Source: Schoenoplectus triqueter | Lineage: Eukaryota > Streptophyta > Magnoliopsida > Poales > Cyperaceae | Length of the DNA stretch: 18,002 nucleotides | Direction of reading: 5' to 3' | NCBI GenBank assembly: GCA_964058805.1 | Contig: CAXKVV010002118.1 | Span: forward strand, 1-18,002 | Part shown: in pieces, positions 1-8,480 of the stretch | How positions within the stretch are numbered: position 1 is the first letter of the stretch | Layout of the letters: each line of letters begins with the position of its first letter | The notes under the pieces: generated by a model | Told to the model about the DNA's origin: nothing | Databases searched by the model: none | The model's input: only the letters and a program-made list of their open reading frames with translations | Translations under genes and position numbers: made by a program

Positions 1-609
1 ATTGACTGGAGATTCTCGTCCATTTATAACCCGAGAGCCAATGGCCTGGCCGAAGCCTTTAACAAAACCCTAATCAATATCATGAAGAAGACTGTGGACG
101 GCAACCAACGAGACTGGGATAATCGTCTACAGGAAGCATTATGGGCTTATCGGACCACATACCGAACGCCTACGCAAGCTACCCCGTATTCTTTGGCTTT
201 TGGGGTTGAAGCCGTCCTCCCTCTTGAGGTAGAATTACCGTCATTACGGGTGGCTATGCAAAACGATATGACCATGGACGAATGCCAACAACTTAGACTG
301 GACGAATTGGATGCCATGGACGAGAAGAGGCTAATAGCCCAGCAGAACCTTGAGATATATCAGGCAAAAATGGCGAGGGCATATGACAAAATGGCGCGAG
401 TTAGGGCATTTCAACAAGGGGAGCTGGTTCTTGTCCTTAAGAGGCCGATCATTGGCCGGCACATCGGCCCAAAATTCTCTCCGAACTGGGAAGGGCCATA
501 TGTAATTGAGAAGGTATACGAGGGCGGCGCATACCAACTCATAGATCATGAAGGTGAGAGGCCCATGCCACCGATTAATGGGCGATATCTGAAGAAGTAC
601 TACACATAG
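1..609 (+). CDS. Integrase C-terminal part of gypsy pol (5' end outside window)
   Basis: The frame is open from base 1 to a TAG at 607-609, so this is the tail of a longer pol polyprotein that inserts element cDNA into host DNA. The first residues carry the end of the integrase core: the NPRANGLAEAFNK stretch holds the third acidic residue (Glu) of the D,D-35-E catalytic triad at about codon 18, followed by a WDNRLQEALWAYRTT segment typical of gypsy integrases. The C-terminal domain then shows a GELVLVLKR segment and a PKFSPNWEGPYVI segment, the usual DNA-binding SH3-like fold of gypsy integrases, and ends NGRYLKKYYT. No chromodomain follows, which argues for the Tat/Athila side rather than chromoviruses. 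No stop or frameshift is visible in this part. The start at base 1 is only the window edge; the Met at 82 is internal. Confidence 0.93.
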   Translation: MDWRFSSIYNPRANGLAEAFNKTLINIMKKTVDGNQRDWDNRLQEALWAYRTTYRTPTQATPYSLAFGVEAVLPLEVELPSLRVAMQNDMTMDECQQLRLDELDAMDEKRLIAQQNLEIYQAKMARAYDKMARVRAFQQGELVLVLKRPIIGRHIGPKFSPNWEGPYVIEKVYEGGAYQLIDHEGERPMPPINGRYLKKYYT

Positions 610-1270
610 CCCGAAGCGGGGCCAACCAAGTAGTATCTATTGTAAATAAATAAATAAGGAGGGAATAAGTGTTCGTTTACACACACATGCACGAAACACA
701 AACCCATATCTAACCTCCACTTTTGCATAAAAATCCCAAAAACCCTACTTGTGCATCTGTAAATAGAATGCATCCAAAAATCCAAAACCACACAAACACA
801 TTTAGCCCTACAACAAAATAAAAAATAGAATAAGGGAATACAACGCCAAAACCACGCGAGAATGTAAGGCGAGAGCTTTGGTGTTTGGGCTCACAATACA
901 AATACCACTGGGTTTGTCCATTTGATACAGAATAAACACAAAAATGGGCAGGGTTTGCAGTTTGTCCCTCAAACTATCTGTTGCCCAATGACGAAAGTTG
1001 CTCATATTGGTCGCCCGCGGCGCAAACCAAGGGATAGGTCGAGCAAATTGGTGGCTAGTAAATAGTCGCTTCTGAGGGCATGTAAATAAATAACTCTCGT
1101 ATTATTAGTAACATGTATCACTAATAACAAAAATTTGCCCTCTTCTAATAAAATAAAAGGATATATATGTAAAACAATAAAAACCTATTTTCATACTCAT
1201 AAAAAAAATGATAATAAAAAATAATAAAATCTTTTCAATAAGGGGTTGCCACCTTTGTCCCCGACACCAT
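610..1270. other. Non-coding spacer after pol
   Basis: AT-rich sequence between the pol stop and the tandem duplication. It contains AATAAA-type runs at about 643-657 and A-rich stretches, but no frame resembles a known protein and I see no clear repeat. It probably belongs to the retroelement's long 3' untranslated region. Confidence 0.6.
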
Positions 1271-1750
1271 GAGTGTTATACAAAGCTAGGTTGGGTGCAT
1301 TCATCCGTAAAAGCACCACACGCCCGAAGAAATGGTGTGTCATAATCCCACGACATATCATGGAGGGGTCAGGCTAAGGGTTTACGCTTGTACCCGACAT
1401 TTCATGTTAAACAAAGCGGTTCGCTTAAAGAAGTGACTCAGGTCATGGAGAGCGAATCTACCCGATGAAAGCCTGTCTCGCAGGGATGCGTGATGGATGT
1501 TTGAGGGTAGCTAAAATATGAAAAACCAGGTTGGGTACATTCATCCGCAAAGTACCACACGCCCAAGGAGGTGATCTGTTTCTAATCCCAAAATAGATCA
1601 TGGAGGGGTCAGATTAAGGGTTTATGCTTTTGCCCGACATTCAGTGTCAAATAAAGTAATTCGCTTAAAGAAGTGACTCAGGTCATGGAGAGCGGACTTA
1701 CCCGATGAAAGCCTGTCTCGCAGGGATGCGTGATGGATGTTTGAGGGTAG
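1271..1750. repeat. Tandem duplication, two 240-bp units
   Basis: Two head-to-tail units, about 1271-1510 and 1511-1750, align at exactly 240 bp. Landmarks at constant offset are TGGAGGGGTC at 1361 and 1601, and a nearly identical stretch of roughly 75 bp ending TTTGAGGGTAG at 1510 and 1750. The left half of the unit is more diverged and holds the hairpins described separately. A shortened, degenerate relative occurs at about 1955-2032. The function is unknown. It lies between the 3' ends of two convergent genes, pol and the antisense PMD gene. Confidence 0.85.
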
Positions 1751-2020
1751 TACCCCCACAAAACAAATTGAGTGGAGATGAGTGAATGTGAGTTTCCACT
1801 TTAGCACGCAAAGGTGCACAAATGAGGGGAGAGTGGGTGAGCTTCCACAAAATAAAGTCAATTAAATATATAAGGAGCATCCACAAAATGGTGTTATCAA
1901 TTGCATCCATAATCCAATTGATACTGGTAAGTTTATCCATCAGTAATAAAGGGATAAACGGGTTTATTCTGTACCCGGCCTAGAGGTCAATACAGACAGG
2001 TTCGGTATCCGTAAAATACC
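1294..2020. repeat. Hairpin repeats with co-varying arms in the post-pol spacer
   Basis: One hairpin type occurs three times with a TCCGYAAA-type loop: GGTGC/GCACC (1294-1317), GGTAC/GTACC (1534-1556) and GGTAT/ATACC (2004-2020). The variable inner base pairs change as pairs. A second type around a TAATCCCA loop has arms 1334-1341/1352-1359 in unit 1 and 1571-1577/1595-1601 in unit 2, different sequences that still pair. A third is GACAT/ATGTT (1396-1408) and GACAT/GTGTC (1636-1648). A fourth is GGGT/ACCC (1378-1395), GGGT/GCCC (1618-1635) and CGGGT/ACCCG (1959-1977). ATAAAC/GTTTAT at 1954-1967 is a further foldback. Confidence 0.75.
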
Positions 2021-2032
2021 ACGGTTACTTGA

Positions 2033-2333
2033 GTTTTGTATCGCCATAAATAAAGAGAAATGATGTATAGAATCAATGTAATAGGATGTTGTAAGATTTT
2101 CCTTTTATTTTAGACGCTGCGAAGCAGTTGTAATAGGGCGCTTTTGCAAATAAGATTGGAGGTGCACAACATGAAATCAATAGAATACTTCCTCGCGCTG
2201 CAGAGGAAGCGACGAAAGGATAATAATAGAAGCAAGCATCATCCACAACAAGAGATCAAAATGATAAATGTCAAAACATCCTATATCAAGTATAACAAAA
2301 GGAAAGAAGAAAAGAAGAAATGAAAAGTGCAGT
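2033..2333 (-). other. 3' flank of the antisense PMD gene
   Basis: This stretch lies just downstream of the PMD stop codon on the minus strand. A minus-strand AATAAA (plus TTTATT at 2104-2109) is a possible polyadenylation signal about 225 bp after the stop. A perfect 7-bp hairpin CTTCCTC/GAGGAAG with an 8-nt loop spans 2188-2209, and CTGC-GAA-GCAG lies near 2117-2127. No other coding potential is seen. Confidence 0.5.
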
Positions 2334-5300
2334 CTATGGGCCCAGAAAGCGGGACTCCAACTCCAATAACACAGTGCTAATAGTCTCTAAATAAGTATGG
2401 AGGGAGTGCCTATCCTCCTCCGAAGCTGCCTCGAAGTCCAGAAACTGAGCGAAGGCACTATCCCGAGCACTCGTGTGAATCTGCAGCTCTGGGAGACGTC
2501 CCGCTAGATGTCGGGAGAAGCCCTCCACCGATAATCTGTGGTCCTCTAGCTCCTGCACGAGCAGTCGAGCGGGCCCACCACTGACTCCCATAGAGCGGAG
2601 AGTGGCACAAGAGGAGAGTCGCTGAAGATAACGGAGTCGAGCAGCCTCCAAATGCCTGCGTAGCTCATGGATCTCCAACTCGTGCTGGTATACGAGAGAG
2701 CTCGCATCCTGGTAAGCCCTGAGCAGCTCCTCACACCTCCTAGAAATGAAAGTGCTCTCGAGATGAGGTGCAATGAGTAGAGCTGGCGCGATGGTATCCC
2801 GCATCAGCCCATACCAGTCAAAAGAGAAGCCACTGGGCAGAGAGTCCAGGATCTCGAAATCTAGCGGATAGCCTCCGAAGAAGGTATCCCGGAGTGCATC
2901 CCCTAGCGCGGCCAAGGCAAGCTGCACATCCCTCGATGAAACATCTGCAAATAAAATAAATGGGTTAGACAAATTGTTATAACCAAAGAAGAAATAGAAG
3001 AAAGAGAAGATCTAACCTATCGCCTCGTCGCCTGAGACAGGCGGGACTGAGTCAGGGATAGGGATGTCGGTCGCCTCAGGAGGACCCGTAGGTGTACCAG
3101 ACCCGGCTACAAAATAAAATAAAAGCATAAGTACATGAAAAGTAAAAATACGGGCAAATGACAGAAGGAAATATAAGATACCGGGAGAAGCATGAGGCTC
3201 GGCGAGACCCTCGCTAGCCGGAACCCCCGTCTCTGGGCTGTGGAATAGCTGCTCCACCAGCCAGCTCTCATCCAACTCTGAGTCATAATCGACTGCAACC
3301 CGCTCAGTCGAGACTCTGCTATCTGTGGCCATGAGAGGCTGCCCGTCGGGAGATGAAGAAGCATGAGATGGCCCTCCCTCGATCAATAATGGCTCGTCGC
3401 CTGCGGGCTCGACAGCCAATGGACTCCTCTGCTCTAAAGAAGCCTCCTCTGGTAGTGCAAGAGTGAGCACTGGCCCCAGAACCACATCAAATGAGTCACC
3501 GTCTCCAGTGGGTACCAGCAAGATCGACGGTGAGGCAGGACCGTCGTAGAAGAAAGACTCCGAGCGGTGTGGAGATGCCATGTCATCAGCCTCAGGGTCT
3601 GTAAAATCTACATGTAAGAATGAAAATACTAGTGCATGCTGACGACTAGGTATTAAATGAAGCACACGAACCTGCGACGGCAAGGTCGGTGCAAAACCCT
3701 GGAATAGCAGTACTCGCAGGCGCCGATAGATCTGCTATGATGTTGTCTCGGGTAGCCTCCACAGGAGATGTCCCATGAGCTGAAAAATAAACCCTAATCA
3801 GAGGTGTAAATGAAGTGCGCCCGAATAAGGATAAGCGAGTCAGTAAAGAAAATCACCCGGAGTGGGAGAAGGAAAAGAAGATGGAGAAGACGGCTGAAAG
3901 GCGCCGTCTCGATCTCTCCCCATGGTAGCTGGAGCCGGTGGCTCGACATATGGCTGGGAATGAACGCCAACTACTCGTGGACGAGGGACCGAGAATCCGG
4001 GCTCCGCGTGATCATGCTCATAAGCCAGCTCTGAATCAAAGAAGAATTGGTCGAAATGAGATGAGGCTTATCGAAAAGAAATAACCTAAAGGGTGATGAA
4101 GCATACCTGTGAGAATGGTCCTAACAGGAGCATGAGAAAACCGGCTGTCTAAACCCTGAAAATCGACAGGCTCTGCAGCAATGGCCGGGAAAGGGCTGCG
4201 ATCACGCGAAACGATGCCATCTAATAGAGGCTGGCCATCTCGCGGACATGTACTCCGGACGACCACCGGAGGAGTATACGACTGGTAAGAGCGAATGGTC
4301 TCATAATACCACTGCTGATAACGCCTCGTGAAGGTGGAAGTCCTAGAGGTGGATACCATCTGATAACGAGTGCCCGTGCCTAGTCGGAAGAGGTGAGTGT
4401 AGCACCATCCGATACCCTCCAAATCAGCCGCCAGTGATATAGGGCGGAGAAGAGGCGCTGGAATATCCTGATCCAAGCCGAACTGATGTGCACATCTATG
4501 TGGCGAATAGGGCTCGATGAACATATAATCGCCCAATCTGAGAGGAAGAAAACCCTGACGAATACTGATCAGGTACTCCAAGTCAATAGGCCTGGCTCGA
4601 ATGCTAGAAGAGTCAGAAGAGGGAACCCTGCTGTCAATCACCATCCTGTCAGCAACCCTAGATGTCCCACGGGCCACTGATCTGTCTCGGGAGAAGCGCA
4701 GATGGTCTCGACTCCTGAAGAATCTATACCGGGCAGCCTCCGGAGTCAATGAAGCTGGCTGCACCCCAGCTAAGTCACTCAATATGGGTAGATGATCTCG
4801 TAGCGTGACCGCCATGCCAGGATCATATGAGCCAGACCAATGCAAATGGAGCCATCCGCTAATCAGATGCCACGGGATCAGCTCCTGGCACTGTGAAGGA
4901 CTACGAGATGAAGTCAGACCGCGGAGGCACCTATAAATGTTGGCCAGTACAGGCACGGCCAAAGAAATCCTGTCGCCACGCGCGATCAGGCTCGCCATAA
5001 TGAACACCGAAGGCCGAATGGTGTATGCGGGGGAGCTAGGTAATAAGAAATAGCAAATCCACCAAGAGATGAAAGCTGTCAAATAAGTCTCCCGATCCAC
5101 GTCATGTGAACACAGGGTATCCTGAGATGGGATAGGGCTGTCGTGGTGAATCTCGAGCCGACCTGTACCAAATGGATCTCTGGTGGAAGCCAGACCCGTA
5201 GGGCGAGTGTGGACCCGATCGGTGAAATAGGCGATCCAATGTCTGAACGGAACTCCGGGATGCCCCCTCCGTAAATGATGATAAATCTCATAAATCCTAT

Positions 5301-5733
5301 GCAAAGAAGGCGGGAATCGAGTGAGGTCTCCCGAGTCAGCGGGCGAGACTATGAACTCGTCATAGAAATGACCGAAAATCGGCAGCCCGGTCAACTGCTG
5401 TATCTCCAGGAGGGTCGGAGTCAGCTCCCGATCGTCAATGAACAGAGTGTTGGTGGAATAGTTCCACCTCTCACAAAAGGCCCGTAGCCAGGGTGTGTCG
5501 ATATGATAATGAAACATCGACAAGAAAACCGAGTCATATATCCCGGCTCGCCTGAGCAGAGTCCCCTCCCGCATGAGCACGTACCGGGTCCACTCTAGCT
5601 GATATCCATGGCACTCCAAGGGAGTGATGAAGGGAGCAGTAGTCCACCTGTGAGCCTCCCCGTCAATAATCTCCTTGCCCAGGAGATGTGTCAAAGGAGC
5701 TGTAGAAGCAACGCCTAAGGGCTGAAGGGGCAT
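2334..5733 (-). CDS. Plant mobile domain (PMD) protein, spliced antisense gene inside the retrotransposon
   Basis: Six exons on the minus strand join into one open frame: exon 1 to 4107, then 4030-3857, 3779-3672, 3598-3182, 3106-3017 and 2944-2334 (TAG). All five introns are 72-77 bp, GT-AG and phase 1, with T-rich acceptors. From the first in-frame ATG (5733) the product is 1,008 residues. The frame stays open upstream to 5985 with protein-like sequence but no ATG, so a 5' exon may exist or the original start may be lost. Residues about 55-440 match the plant mobile domain (MAIN/MAIL1 family): LRAFCERW at 83-90, an LTPTLLEIQQLTGLP segment at 104-118. Residues about 543-806 are an acidic, Pro/Ser-rich linker. 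The last 200 residues are helical and probably coiled coil (HELEIHELRRHLEAARLRYL). PMD proteins of plants act in nuclear silencing and are recurrent in transposons. The role here is unknown. Confidence 0.85.
2945..3016 (-). other. Intron 5 of the PMD gene
   Basis: The minus-strand donor GTTAGA follows GCGATAG and the acceptor is TTTATTTTATTTGCAG. It is 72 bp, phase 1. Splicing joins the ...SGDEAI and DVSSRD... frames through a GAT codon and skips an in-frame TAG right at the donor, so it is needed to reach the C-terminal domain. Confidence 0.85.
3107..3181 (-). other. Intron 4 of the PMD gene
   Basis: 75 bp, phase 1, donor GTATCT and acceptor TTTTATTTTGTAG on the minus strand. It is a multiple of three without a stop, so retention would add a hydrophobic insert (ILYFLLSF...) quite unlike the flanking acidic linker. 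That contrast supports real splicing. Confidence 0.75.
3599..3671 (-). other. Intron 3 of the PMD gene
   Basis: 73 bp, phase 1, donor GTTCGT after GTCGCAG and acceptor TAGATTTTACAG. It joins ...TDLAVA to DPEADDMASP through a split GAC codon. Confidence 0.8.
3780..3856 (-). other. Intron 2 of the PMD gene
   Basis: 77 bp, phase 1, donor GTGATT and acceptor GGTTTATTTTTCAG. It joins ...FPSPTP to AHGTSPVEA through a split GCT codon. The small exon 3 (108 bp) has no other support than the consistent frame and splice signals. Confidence 0.75.
4031..4106 (-). other. Intron 1 of the PMD gene
   Basis: 76 bp, phase 1, donor GTATGC after CTCACAG and acceptor TTCTTCTTTGATTCAG. It separates the mobile-domain exon from the linker exons and joins RTILT to ELAYEHDH through a split GAG codon. 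Confidence 0.8.
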
Positions 5734-5985
5734 GATGTCATGAGGCTGATCATCCCTGAAGAATAAACCGCCGCCTCGCGGGTAGACAGGAGTCGCTCGG
5801 ATGGCTGAGACGAGAGGAGTCCAATCGCTAGGATCCTCATAAAAAGAATGATAATGACTCAAGGGGCGACGCGGAATGGCGTCATGAGATAAAACTACAA
5901 TACCCGAAGAAGAGAAGACGTCATGAGAAATGAAATGATGAATAATAAGGAATAATGCACCAAGACAAGCCTTTCGAGCGTTCAA

Positions 5986-6077
5986 GACTCGTCTTGGTGG
6001 GTGGCTCTTTGTTTACCCTTGAAAAATTTCAAGGATGAATGGATGAATAAATGAAATAAATTGATGATAAAATCATA
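5986..6077 (-). promoter_or_regulatory. 5' flank of the PMD gene with an 18-bp palindrome
   Basis: Between the PMD open frame and the purine tract lies CCTTGAAA-AA-TTTCAAGG (6017-6034), two perfect 8-bp arms. The only minus-strand ATG here (near 6074) runs into a stop inside the palindrome, so no first coding exon is evident. The antisense promoter should lie here or in the LTR. No convincing minus-strand TATA box is identified. Confidence 0.35.
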
Positions 6078-6100
6078 AGAAAGGGGAAGAAGAGAGAGAG
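6078..6100 (+). other. Candidate polypurine tract before the 3' LTR
   Basis: An uninterrupted run of A and G (AGAAAGGGGAAGAAGAGAG and on) lies between the antisense gene and the promoter-rich region. LTR retrotransposons prime plus-strand DNA synthesis at such a tract directly upstream of the 3' LTR. A TG that could start the LTR is at 6104-6105. Other purine runs (2290-2320, 2985-3010) lie inside or beyond the PMD gene and are less likely. Confidence 0.5.
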
Positions 6101-6162
6101 CAGTGGAAAGGTGGCCCACTGATCAGGAAAAGTCGCTGCATAACCCCGGAACAAATCCATTA

Positions 6163-6205
6163 GTCCCACAATGGAATGCTGAGCGCAAAGTGAAGAGTAT
6201 AAATA
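6163..6205 (+). promoter_or_regulatory. snRNA-type promoter-like pair, copy 1 (USE-like + TATA)
   Basis: GTCCCACA at 6163-6170 equals the first eight bases of the plant upstream sequence element RTCCCACATCG of snRNA genes. TATAAATA follows at 6198-6205, 24 nt after an 11-nt element would end. In plants about 23-25 nt is the spacing of RNA polymerase III snRNA promoters; polymerase II ones use about ten more. The last three element bases differ (ATG for TCG). Confidence 0.45.
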
Positions 6206-6224
6206 CCCCGCTATTCTCTATCCA

Positions 6225-6300
6225 CTCAGCATGTGTGACACCCAAGAAGATCGAGGGAGAGAGGAGACCTCTTGGGTGTCACCATGTGATTATATCTTTT
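6225..6300 (+). ncRNA. Candidate short hairpin RNA, copy 1
   Basis: Starting about 27 nt after the TATA box, the sequence folds into a perfect 13-bp stem (6235-6247 with 6270-6282, GTGACACCCAAGA/TCTTGGGTGTCAC) with a purine-rich loop, and reaches TTTT at 6297-6300, a minimal polymerase III stop. A transcript would be about 75 nt and mostly hairpin. Transcription is inferred, not shown. Confidence 0.35.
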
Positions 6301-6408
6301 CTGACAAGTGGGACCCACATGGCAGTCCCTTATGAGCAGCTCCAATGACATGGACCTAGCCTATTTTGCTAAGAAAGCTAACCAACCCGGAATAGAGGTT
6401 AAGCATTA

Positions 6409-6451
6409 ATCCCACAATGAAATAATATGGTGAAAGACGAGGATATAAATA
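6409..6451 (+). promoter_or_regulatory. snRNA-type promoter-like pair, copy 2 (USE-like + TATA)
   Basis: ATCCCACA at 6409-6416 and TATAAATA at 6444-6451 repeat copy 1 with an offset of exactly 246 bp, keeping the 35-bp start-to-start distance although the DNA between the two boxes has diverged. Confidence 0.45.
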
Positions 6452-6469
6452 CCCCACCACCTCCTACTC

Positions 6470-6544
6470 ATTCGAGGTGGCTGACCCTCGGGAGATCTAG
6501 GAGAGAGAAAATCTCTTGATGGGTCAGCCATTTGATTATATTTT
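6470..6544 (+). ncRNA. Candidate short hairpin RNA, copy 2
   Basis: Stem of 6478-6496 with 6511-6530: TGGCTGACCC/GGGTCAGCCA, one bulged T (6520), then nine more pairs including two G-T. The loop is CTAGGAGAGAGAAA and TTTT occurs at 6541-6544. Compared with copy 1 both arms have changed yet still pair, while the purine-rich loop is kept. Confidence 0.35.
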
Positions 6545-6604
6545 CTCTTACAAGTGGGACCCACCTGGCAGCCCCTTGTAGATGAACCTAATAGCATAGC
6601 CTAT

Positions 6605-6660
6605 CTGATGAGTCACCCATGTGACCATTTTCACTGACAGGTGGACCCCACACCTCAGTG
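6605..6660 (+). repeat. Partial third copy of the hairpin-RNA unit tail
   Basis: AGTCACCCATGTGACCATTT followed by CACTGACAGGTGGACCCCACA matches the segment downstream of hairpin 1 (6278-6322) and hairpin 2. Neither the promoter boxes nor the full stem are present. Confidence 0.45.
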
Positions 6661-6827
6661 ACCTATTGAAGAGGGTCAGAATTGAACCCTAGAAGTCTGC
6701 CTTTGAAGCTAACCCTAGGAAGGAGCTGAAGCAGTATAATCCCTATACTACATGAAATGATGTCAATGCCAAGCTAGCATTTTGATGCAACTAATCATGA
6801 GAAATTCCAAATGTGATTTTGCTTTCA

Positions 6828-7050
6828 AGGCTGACCTGGTGCCAAAGCTGCGAGCAACCACCTAACCATGCTTTGATTTGTGTTAATTACTGATAAGTAG
6901 TCAGTTCTTTGACCAAGTCACCCTCATGTTAAGGGATTGAAAGTCAATTTCACAAGACTGATCAGGTGCCAAAGCTGGGAGCAACCACCTGATCAAGTCT
7001 AGATTTGTATTAATTGCTGATAAGTAGTCAGCATTTGATCAAATCAAGCC
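6828..7050. repeat. Diverged 127-bp tandem duplication with hairpins
   Basis: Two units share GGTGCCAAAGCTG, GAGCAACCACCT and CTGATAAGTAGTCAG (loop at 6894 and 7021, offset 127). Unit 1 has ACTGA/TCAGT (6889-6905) and TGAC-CAA-GTCA (6910-6920). Unit 2 has GCTGA/TCAGC (7016-7032) and TTGAT-CAA-ATCAA (7035-7047). Loops are identical and the arms differ by paired changes. Unit 2 also has a perfect 10-bp stem TGATCAGGTG/CACCTGATCA (6959-6995). Confidence 0.7.
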
Positions 7051-7466
7051 CTAATGAATATCAATATAAGTCTAATTGGTGTTTAGTTAGGGTGGTTTCT
7101 GCAAGAGAGAGATAATTGGCAGAGACATTGAGCTACAAATGAGATCAGGGATTAATTCATAAGGAATAATAGGATTTTATGAATAAAAGAATTTTTAATT
7201 CAGAGAGGCAGGGGCAAAAAATGGAATTAAAAATTACAGGGATGATCATCATGATTTTAGGGATTTTTGGTGAAAATTTCATAATTTTTGGATAAGTGGA
7301 GCTATTAAAATAAATTCAGGGAAGATAAAAGCAGAATAAATGGATTAATCAAGGGCTGAGATTTGATCAGAGCAGTTCTGGGTGCAAGTTGGGGATGATA
7401 GCAGCTCTGGGTACAAACTGGGTGCAAGAAACACAGAGGGAATAAAATAAGCGAAGAGAGAGGGTG
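7051..7466. other. LTR stretch without recognised features
   Basis: AT-rich with purine-rich patches. I see no gene, clear repeat or promoter box. Confidence 0.5.
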
Positions 7467-7691
7467 TGCCACGTGGCAGCCTCTCATTGGGCCATGTCAG
7501 TAAGTGGGCCCCACCCAGGTATGAGTCACTGACAGGTGGGCCCCACCTAAGTGCCACGTGGCAGACAGCCAGTGGGCCACCTCACCACCCTAGTGCCACA
7601 TGGCACCACACCAGAGGTCCACTTAACTCAACCCTATGCCACATGGCACAGCCAGAGGAGACCACCTCACCACCCTAGTGCCACATGGCAC
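7467..7691. promoter_or_regulatory. Cluster of five G-box-like palindromes
   Basis: TGCCACGTGGCA occurs at 7467-7478 and 7552-7563, and TGCCACATGGCA at 7594-7605, 7637-7648 and 7679-7690. The first two contain the G-box core CACGTG, bound by plant bZIP and bHLH factors; the others carry CACATG, an E-box type core. A perfect 30-bp direct repeat (7577-7606 and 7662-7691) covers two of them. CTGACAGGTGGGCCCCACCT at 7530-7549 is a motif common in monocot intergenic DNA. Likely enhancer-type sequence of the LTR, by inference. Confidence 0.55.
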
Positions 7692-8246
7692 TACACTACA
7701 GAGCCACCTCAGCATGGATCAATACTATAACAGATGATTAATGGATTGATTAAACAAGTGGACCTATCAGAGTGTGCCAAGTCAGATCAATTAGTTTTAA
7801 GCAGAGAGTTAATCAATTCACAGCTGGACTAATGGGCCGAGATTCATATACTTACATGTGGGGCCCATTTGTCAGGTTTATGAATGTATAGCTCACACAG
7901 GCAATCATGCACCAAGCCTATGCACAGATCTAATCAGAGATTTAAATCAAAGGAAAGAAGCGATGTGTACCTGGCTCACTCGTGTTGCCTCTCTGACTGT
8001 GGGTCCCACCTAGCTGTGGACTCTGTGCGCCGGACGCACCCTCCTCTTTCTCTTCTCCTTCTCCCCTCCCTCTCTTCTTCCTTCTTCTCGACGAGGCAGA
8101 AGGCGCCATTAGAGGTGATCAAGCTCTCCAAAGCTCGCAACTCCAATTCCTTTCACCCAGAGTTAGCCTATACATAGGAGAGTATGTGCAATTGATCAGA
8201 ATTGAAAAACAACAAGTGAATAAGGTGATTGAGAGAGATGAATACC
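7692..8246. other. LTR stretch without recognised features
   Basis: Contains a pyrimidine-rich run at about 8040-8090. A short open frame at 7884-8177 is Ser-rich because of that run and has no recognisable domain. Confidence 0.45.
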
Positions 8247-8480
8247 TCGGGCAATTGATGAAGCACTTCAATTCCTACTTCAGAATCCAAAATTGATGAT
8301 GCAAACCTTCTCTATTTACTTAGGCGACGCTGTAGATAAAGAAAGAAGCAGCAATTAGGGAATGAATTGAAGCAATTGAGAAGGAGTGATAAAATCGGGC
8401 AAATTGATGAAATTTGAAACCTTGCACTCTCAGCTCGAATTATCAATGCTGGCAGCTTCCCTATGCTTACACGATGCTGT
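8247..8480. repeat. Old tandem duplication, about 148-bp period
   Basis: The segment starting TCGGGCAATTGATGAA (8247) recurs as TCGGGCAAATTGATGAAA (8395), and both run on through a CTTCC/CTTCT patch to GACGCTGT and CGATGCTGTTTAGG. Identity is moderate with indels. The second unit starts with a perfect 6-bp foldback CAAATT/AATTTG. Confidence 0.45.

Noticed and set aside
2985..3012. Purine run as an alternative polypurine tract
   Set aside because: It lies inside intron 5 of the PMD gene, where on the minus strand it is simply intronic pyrimidine sequence.
3810..4034. Plus-strand frame of 74 codons, and the similar plus-strand frames at 4486-4795 and 5275-5487
   Set aside because: They are antisense shadows of the PMD exons and show no domain.
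7884..8177. Plus-strand frame of 97 codons
   Set aside because: Ser/Leu-rich because of a pyrimidine run; no domain, no codon pattern, inside the presumed LTR.
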